Of a stretch of DNA of 64,000 nt, positions 59,343 to 64,000 are shown in pieces. Each line of letters begins with the position of its first letter. Position 1 is the first letter of the stretch. The translations under genes were made by a program, and so were the position numbers. The notes under the pieces are model-generated. The model was not told where the DNA came from, ran no database searches, and saw only the letters and a list, made by a program, of their open reading frames with translations. The DNA is taken from positions 30,701 to 94,700 of the forward strand of contig NZ_JABBJN010000023.1 of NCBI RefSeq assembly GCF_012928505.1, written 5' to 3'. The DNA comes from Achromobacter sp. Bel (lineage in GTDB: Bacteria; Pseudomonadota; Gammaproteobacteria; Burkholderiales; Burkholderiaceae_B).

Positions 59343-60215
59343 TCACGGGTGTTTGCTTTGGCGGCGCAGTGCCGAGGGCAGGGCGGGCAGGGATAGCGAA
59401 CGCGGGGGGCGGGCGATGGGTTCCGTCTGCCTCTCGGCCTGGATGGCGGCCCAGTCCAGCAGCTGCAGCTGGCCGTCGTGGGTTTCGGCCAGGGCGGACA
59501 GGCTTTCCACCCAATCGCCATCATTGCAGTACAGGATGCCGCCCACGTCGCGCAGCTCGGCCTTGTGGATATGGCCGCAGACCACGCCGTCAAGGCCGCG
59601 TCGGCGCGCTTCGCCGGCCAGCGCTTCTTCAAAATCCGTGATGAAGGAGACGGCGTTCTTGACCTTGTGCTTCAAGTATTGGGACAGGGACCAGTAGTGC
59701 AGCCCCAGCCGGTGGCGCAGCCGGTTGAAATGGTGGTTGATCCACAGCGCCAACTGGTAGAGCCCGTCGCCCAGGTGGGCCAGCCAGCGGCTGTGCTGGA
59801 TCACGCCGTCGAACTGGTCGCCGTGCAGCACCAGCAGGCGCAGGCCTTTGGCCGTGACGTGCACGTCTTCGTCCAGGATCTCGATGTCGCCGAACGCGTA
59901 GCCCGCGAATTCTCGGGCGAATTCGTCATGGTTGCCGGGGACGAACACTACCCGCGTGCCGTTGCGCGCTTTGCGCAGGATGCGCTGGATGACGTCGTTG
60001 TGCGCCCGGGGCCAGTGCCAATGCTTGCGCAGTTGCCAGCCGTCCACGATATCGCCCACCAGATACAGGGTGTCCGAATCATTGTGATCCAGGAAATCGA
60101 GCAGGAATTCCGCCTTGCACCCGGCAGTGCCCAGGTGAATATCGGAAATCCAGAGGGCACGCCAGTGCGCGGGTCGGATTTCGTTCACGGTCGCTTCCAT
60201 GTGGGCTGTCGTCAT
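59343..60215 (-). CDS. LpxH-like UDP-2,3-diacylglucosamine diphosphatase family protein
   Basis: A 290-residue calcineurin-like phosphoesterase. Metal-binding motifs are DIHLG (D25, H27), GDIVDGW (D55), GNHD (N95-D97), LHGDQFD (H131) and GHIH near residue 220. It resembles the LpxH2-type diphosphatases more than generic phosphatases. It would act in lipid A biosynthesis at the inner membrane. C-terminal 40 residues are basic and poorly conserved. Preceded by its own leader; substrate assignment is by family. Confidence 0.85.
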   Translation of the reverse strand: MTTAHMEATVNEIRPAHWRALWISDIHLGTAGCKAEFLLDFLDHNDSDTLYLVGDIVDGWQLRKHWHWPRAHNDVIQRILRKARNGTRVVFVPGNHDEFAREFAGYAFGDIEILDEDVHVTAKGLRLLVLHGDQFDGVIQHSRWLAHLGDGLYQLALWINHHFNRLRHRLGLHYWSLSQYLKHKVKNAVSFITDFEEALAGEARRRGLDGVVCGHIHKAELRDVGGILYCNDGDWVESLSALAETHDGQLQLLDWAAIQAERQTEPIARPPRSLSLPALPSALRRQSKHP

Positions 60216-60318
60216 GCCTCAGGATGAAATCATCCGGCGATGACGGGCGTGTGAAGGATCCGTGACGCTGTTGTGACGACGGCGCGGCCTTGCGTGGCGC
60301 CGCCGTCACGGGAACCGC

Positions 60319-61227
60319 TCAGGGCTGCTGCGCGTCGGCCTTCTTGCCGCGCAGGCGCTTCCACAGCCCGCCGCCCAGCGCCGCGGCCGCCAGGATCCCG
60401 ACCTTGGCGAACTTGGCCAGGAAGGCGGCAATGACGGCGAAAAGCCCCAGCTTTTTGGCCGCTACGCCGGCCACCAACGCAGCCAGCCCGTATTCCGCCA
60501 CCTTGTCGGTCGAAGAGTCGAAATCGGCGTAGCGCTTGCCGTCCACGTAGTTCAGGTTGTCCAGCAGTGCCAGCACGGCGGTCTTGTCCTTGGGCACCAG
60601 GCTTTGTTGGGTGATCAGGTCCAGCGTGATGTAGCCGTCGCGGCCCAGCGCATAGGTGTTGTAGTTCACCGTGGGGTCTTCGCCGGCCTCGGCGCCCTTG
60701 TGCTTGGCGGCCACCGACCAGACCAGCCGCTGTGTATTGCTGTCGTACTTGGGGGCTTGGACCCAGCCGTCCACGGTCAGCTCGGGGAAGCCGCGCTTCT
60801 TGCGTTCTTCGTTGGACTGTTCGGTGCCTTCGCGCAGGCTGTCCAGCAGTTCGCCGACGTTCCAGTTCCGCGCGTCGTCGTCCTTGATGTAGCCGGCCTT
60901 GTCGAAATTGACGGTGACGACCCAGTCGTCCTCGTCGCTCTTGGGCATCACCACGCCCAAAAGCGACGGATCCTTGCCGTTGCCGTAGGCCTGCATCAAG
61001 CGCTCGGCCTGGAAGCGCGGGACGAAGAACATGTTCTGCGGCAGGTGCACCACGGCCTGATCGCCAAGCTTCACGTCCGCCGGCCCTTGCTGGGCGGCGG
61101 CGAAGGCGGCTTTCATGGCGGATTCGATTTCCTGCTGGGCCGATGCATTTTGGGCCGAGGCGCCGGCAGGCAGGAAGAGCAGCGCGCTGGCGGCGGCCAG
61201 CGACAGGCGGGAAATGAAAGCGCGCAT
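60319..61227 (-). CDS. DUF2167 membrane protein
   Basis: A 302-residue protein: signal peptide at residues 1-26 (PAGASA cleavage area), a large extracytoplasmic domain (VKLGDQAVVHLPQNMFFVPR, SDEDDWVVTVNFDKAGYIKDDDA), and a C-terminal hydrophobic stretch KLGLFAVIAAFLAKFAKVGILAAAALGGGLW with a basic end. This layout is DUF2167. ATG at 61227 is preferred over 61284 because the signal peptide then starts properly. Function unknown. Confidence 0.9.
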   Translation of the reverse strand: MRAFISRLSLAAASALLFLPAGASAQNASAQQEIESAMKAAFAAAQQGPADVKLGDQAVVHLPQNMFFVPRFQAERLMQAYGNGKDPSLLGVVMPKSDEDDWVVTVNFDKAGYIKDDDARNWNVGELLDSLREGTEQSNEERKKRGFPELTVDGWVQAPKYDSNTQRLVWSVAAKHKGAEAGEDPTVNYNTYALGRDGYITLDLITQQSLVPKDKTAVLALLDNLNYVDGKRYADFDSSTDKVAEYGLAALVAGVAAKKLGLFAVIAAFLAKFAKVGILAAAALGGGLWKRLRGKKADAQQP

Positions 61228-61353
61228 GGGAGTCTTGAGGCGTCTGTTTAAAGGGGCCTCATTGTCTTGGCGGGCGACTTTCAACTTTCTGAAAGCAGGC
61301 AGCCATTTGGCCGCATGATTTTGCTGTTTGTAATAGTTTGTGTGGCGGTCGGC

Positions 61354-61872
61354 CTATCGGGCTTTCTGACGCTGCGGCGCGTTGCGCAGGCGCGTGCCCA
61401 GGATGCGGTCGTGCAGGAACTGGCCGTCGGGGTCGAGCCAGGACCAGATGAAGATCGTGAAGGGCGCAGCCACGATGAACATGTCCACCGAGGCCCACCC
61501 AGTGAGATTGGCCGCGCCCCAGACCACGGCGGCGCCCGCCAGGACCAACGGCCAGACCAGCACGTAACGCAGGATCAGGCGGGCCGTGCTGGGCGTATTG
61601 CCGTCCCGGTCCACCAGCCGGATATTCCAGGTCTTCATGGGCAGCGTCTGGCCGCGGCGGCGCCAGCACAGCACGAAGTAGGCGCCGATGGCGGTAAACA
61701 GCCAAGCCTGCCGCGCCCCGCGAAGCTCCAGCGCATTCTTGCTTTGCGTCAACGTATCCAGCAGGTAGCCCGCCAGGAACACCACGCCAAACAGCAGCAC
61801 GGCTTCGTACATCATGCAGGCGAATCGGCGTAGCCGATTGGGTGTCTGGTCAAGGAGGGCGTCGGTGGTCAT
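61354..61872 (-). CDS. RDD-family membrane protein
   Basis: A 172-residue RDD-domain protein. The N-terminal Arg/Asp motif is NRLRRFACMMYEAVLLFGVVFLAGYLLDT (RDD variant with Glu), and the later GQTLPMKTWNIRLVDRDG and DRILGTRL are characteristic. Three to four membrane segments. It is thought to be involved in transport or envelope functions, not established. Confidence 0.92.
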   Translation of the reverse strand: MTTDALLDQTPNRLRRFACMMYEAVLLFGVVFLAGYLLDTLTQSKNALELRGARQAWLFTAIGAYFVLCWRRRGQTLPMKTWNIRLVDRDGNTPSTARLILRYVLVWPLVLAGAAVVWGAANLTGWASVDMFIVAAPFTIFIWSWLDPDGQFLHDRILGTRLRNAPQRQKAR

Positions 61873-61900
61873 GGACCGGGATTATAGAAGAGGATGGTTA

Positions 61901-62001
61901 GCCCCCACGCTTCGCGCACTTCGTGCGCTCTCTGCCCCCCGAGGGGGCTTTCCTCCCCTTGGGGCGGCCCGGCGGGAGGAGGTGGCCCCCACGCTTCGCG
62001 C
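61901..62001. repeat. Intergenic repeat with 17-base direct copies
   Basis: GCCCCCACGCTTCGCGC occurs at 61901-61917 and 61985-62001. Between them is a GCGCACTTCGTGCGC hairpin and a CCCCCCGAGGGGGC stretch, the style of a REP-like intergenic element. It lies between convergent-free leftward genes, in the leader of the RDD gene. Confidence 0.7.
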
Positions 62002-62015
62002 GCTGGGGAAGGACG

Positions 62016-62042
62016 AAAAAAAACCCGCCGGTAAGGGCGGGT
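62016..62042 (-). terminator. Intrinsic terminator of the 62-residue gene
   Basis: Stem ACCCGCC / GGCGGGT with a 6-base loop, followed on the minus strand by a T-run of seven or more. A second hairpin GGGGCTATGCAGCCCC lies at 62051-62066. Confidence 0.82.
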
Positions 62043-62114
62043 CTATAAAAGGGGCTATGCAGCCCCCAAGGGGAAAATCTTTCGGGCCTTAGCGCTTAAG
62101 GCCCAGGCCTGTCT

Positions 62115-62303
62115 TTAGGCTGCGGAGTGCGCGTTCTTGGCGCTCGTCTTGCCAGCCAGGGCCTTCACGCCGTGGGCCAGCTTACGCAGGCCGGCGGCCA
62201 ACGCCCGCATCGGGTGCGGACGGAATTGTTCTTCAATAGCCTGGAGCATCAGTTGGCGCTCGAGTTCGTCGGTCAGGCGGATGGTGTTGTTCGGGTTGAT
62301 CAC
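62115..62303 (-). CDS. Small basic conserved-looking protein, 62 residues
   Basis: GTG at 62303 is preceded by GGAGG at 5-base spacing and gives VINPNNTIRLTDELERQLML, then QAIEEQFRPHPMRALAAGLRKLAHGVKALAG. The last 30 residues are basic and helical. An upstream open lead to 62381 would cover the promoter and lacks a ribosome site. It has its own promoter and terminator, so it is a real monocistronic small gene. Function unknown. Confidence 0.78.
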   Translation of the reverse strand: MINPNNTIRLTDELERQLMLQAIEEQFRPHPMRALAAGLRKLAHGVKALAGKTSAKNAHSAA

Positions 62304-62352
62304 GTTAGCCTCCACGGGCTTGCACAGTTGTTTGCTACTAGGGATAACCCGA

Positions 62353-62381
62353 ATTATAGGGTTTACCCTGAAACTGTGCAA
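62353..62381 (-). promoter_or_regulatory. Sigma-70 promoter of the small gene
   Basis: On the minus strand TTGCAC (62381-62376) and TATAAT (62358-62353) are spaced exactly 17 bases, 50 bases before the GTG start. The -10 region is framed by GGGTAAACCC/GGGTTATCCC-like repeats. Confidence 0.75.
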
Positions 62382-62562
62382 GAGGAAGGTGCAAGCAGGT
62401 GCAACTTGGCAACACCCTGATGCTGATAATGCCCCAAAACCGAGCAGCGGGGCACCATAAGCAAAGATACGCGCACCATGTTGCGGCGCTTTTACAACGC
62501 GCGGATCCCGGCGGGAAAGCGGCTGGCGCCCAGGACGGAAAGCCGCCCCGGGCGCCGCACGA

Positions 62563-64000
62563 TCAGGCGTCGCGGTAGCCGGCGGCGACCAATTCGAAAC
62601 CGAACAGACGGCAGTCCAGCGCGCCGTTGTGCAGCGGCACGCGGCGCTTGGGCTTCAAGCGCATCTGGTTGGGCAGGGTCAGGTCGCTGGTGATGACGTG
62701 CAACTGCCAGCCGGCGAAATTGCGCTTCAGGCAACTGGCCCAATCGCGCCACAGGTCCGCGTCCTGCTCGGTCAGCATGCGCTCGCCGTAGGGCGGGTTG
62801 GTGACGATCCAGCCGTGGTCGGCGGGCGCCGTGATATCGCGGGCGTCGCCCACTTCAAAACGGATGGAATCGGCCGTCAGCCAGGCGCGCTCGGCATTGT
62901 TCTGGGCGAATTCAATGGCTTGCGGGTCCAGGTCGTAGCCGACCAGCGGCGCGTCCAGCTGCGGCAGGATGCGCGAACGGGCGTCGTCCTTCAGGTCGCG
63001 CCAGCGGTAGGCGTCATGGTCGCGCAGGCGCTCAAAGCCGAACGGGCGCGAGATGCCCGGGGGCACGCCCAGCGCGATCCAGGCGGCTTCGATCAGGATG
63101 GTCCCCGACCCGCAGAACGGGTCCAGCAACGGCGCAGCCGGGTCCCAGCCCGCCAGGGCCAGCATGCCGGCCGCCAGATTCTCGCGCAGCGGGGCCTCGC
63201 CCTTGTCCAGGCGCCAGCCGCGCTTGAACAGCGACTCGCCGGAGGTGTCCAGGTACAGGGTGGCGGTGTGGCCCGTCAGGAACAGGTGGACGCGGGCGTC
63301 CGGGCGCACCGTGTCGATGCTGGGGCGCTCGCCTTCCAGTTCGCGCAGGCGGTCGCAGATGCCGTCCTTGGCGCGCAGATTGCAGTACTGCAGGCTTTGC
63401 ACCGGGCTCTTGATGGCCGAGGTGTCCACGCGCAGCGTCTGTTCGGCGCCGAACCAGCGTTCCCAGGGGGTATCGCGGGCCAGGTCGAGGATGTCGTCTT
63501 CGTGCGAGATCTCGGCGTGCGCGACCTGCACCAGGATGCGGGTGGCCAGGCGCGAATACAGGTTGGCGCGCTGCACGCCGGCCCAATCGGCCGTGAACGA
63601 GCAGCCAGCGCGGCCTGCCTTGGCGTCTTCGTAGCCCAAGGCCTGCATCTCTGCGGTCAGCGCCTCTTCCAGGCCTTGCGGGCAGGGCGCGAACACGGTG
63701 AACACTTCCGCCGGGCGCGGTTGGCGCGGGGCGCGGCTGCGGGTTTCGATGGTCGGGGCGCGTTCGCGGGTATCGTCTCGCGCGTCGACGAACTCCGGCT
63801 GGGCGTCCTGGCCGTGATCCCGCACGGGGTCGTGGTCGGTTTCGGCGGCGAATTCCGGTGCGGGGCCGTCATCCTCGAACGGGTCGTAGAAGCGTCCCGC
63901 CGGCGTGGCGGGGGCGATGTACTGGTCGTCGCGCAGGCGCGGCGCGCGCTGCTGTGGACGCGGGGGGCGCGAACTGGCGCCCGCGTCGCGTCGCGAGATC
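62563..64000 (-). CDS. THUMP-domain RNA methyltransferase (RlmL-like), 5' end beyond window
   Basis: The reading frame is open to the right edge. From 63825 downward about 420 residues show a THUMP domain (AGCSFTADWAGVQRANLYSRLATRILV) and a Rossmann methyltransferase with LLDPFCGSGTILIEAAW (SAM loop) and the catalytic NPPYGER. This is the UPF0020/RlmL class that makes m2G in 23S rRNA. The upstream 58 codons (to 64000) are Arg/Pro/Asp-rich and stop-free, consistent with the disordered N-terminal extension of this group, so the true start is outside the window. Bases 62304-62562 downstream hold only the small-gene promoter and no other gene. Confidence 0.9.
   Translation of the reverse strand, partial: ISRRDAGASSRPPRPQQRAPRLRDDQYIAPATPAGRFYDPFEDDGPAPEFAAETDHDPVRDHGQDAQPEFVDARDDTRERAPTIETRSRAPRQPRPAEVFTVFAPCPQGLEEALTAEMQALGYEDAKAGRAGCSFTADWAGVQRANLYSRLATRILVQVAHAEISHEDDILDLARDTPWERWFGAEQTLRVDTSAIKSPVQSLQYCNLRAKDGICDRLRELEGERPSIDTVRPDARVHLFLTGHTATLYLDTSGESLFKRGWRLDKGEAPLRENLAAGMLALAGWDPAAPLLDPFCGSGTILIEAAWIALGVPPGISRPFGFERLRDHDAYRWRDLKDDARSRILPQLDAPLVGYDLDPQAIEFAQNNAERAWLTADSIRFEVGDARDITAPADHGWIVTNPPYGERMLTEQDADLWRDWASCLKRNFAGWQLHVITSDLTLPNQMRLKPKRRVPLHNGALDCRLFGFELVAAGYRDA

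Noticed and set aside
61873..62114. Possible CRISPR-like array because of repeats
   Set aside because: Only two repeat copies, with a palindromic GC-rich intervening stretch and no regular spacers.

Overview
The window is about 64 kb of GC-rich chromosomal DNA from a betaproteobacterium. The gene order lepA-lepB-rnc-era-recO, a Bug/TctC-type periplasmic receptor, pepA-holC, and the general protein style point to Burkholderiales, family Alcaligenaceae (Achromobacter/Bordetella-like). This placement is inferred from recognised protein families and gene order, not from a database search. No rRNA, tRNA, CRISPR array, transposase, integrase or phage gene was seen. The genes are densely packed with many 4-base ATGA or GTGA overlaps.

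Layout. 1-3440 is a housekeeping operon: translation factor LepA (partial), signal peptidase, RNase III, Era and RecO. 3459-9763 holds a LysR regulator and a leftward cluster of a Bug receptor, an M14 deacylase and a threonine-synthase-like PLP enzyme, then an Npt-like MFS protein and a Tat-exported aldo/keto reductase. 9834-14304 is a YccA-type membrane protein, the leftward pepA-holC-small-protein operon, and divergent lptF. 14351-19908 holds a LysR regulator facing an orphan amino-acid-type binding protein and mmsA, then a CysB-type regulator and an iron-linked-looking DUF2325 gene. 20090-28000 holds an NlpC/P60 lipoprotein, a prpE-glcG-MFS operon behind a good sigma-54 promoter match, acs and a DMT exporter. 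28057-33971 is amino-acid and accessory metabolism: threonine aldolase, a class-III transaminase with a GntR regulator and matching operators, and an unusual P450 coupled to an ABM monooxygenase. 34039-37901 holds ETF-quinone oxidoreductase, a thioesterase and a CoA-transferase.

The most distinctive unit is 38635-49816. It is a nine-gene rightward operon of an RpiR/SIS regulator, isoaspartyl peptidase, a complete GsiABCD-type peptide ABC transporter, a DmpA-type aminopeptidase, a DppA-type D-aminopeptidase and an aminopeptidase P. Together they look like a dedicated uptake-and-hydrolysis route for peptides with unusual linkages (beta-aspartyl, D-residue, proline).

49892-64000 returns mostly to core functions: pyrG, DUF1330, eno and ftsB rightward; then a TadE-like protein, Hsp33, gamma-carbonic anhydrase, an acyl-CoA ligase, an LpxH-like phosphoesterase, DUF2167 and RDD membrane proteins, a 62-residue small protein, and a THUMP-domain RNA methyltransferase open at the right edge. 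Short-chain acid activation and oxidation recur across the window (PrpE, Acs, the third ligase, CoA-transferase, ETF-QO, MmsA), which suits an organism living on organic and amino acids.
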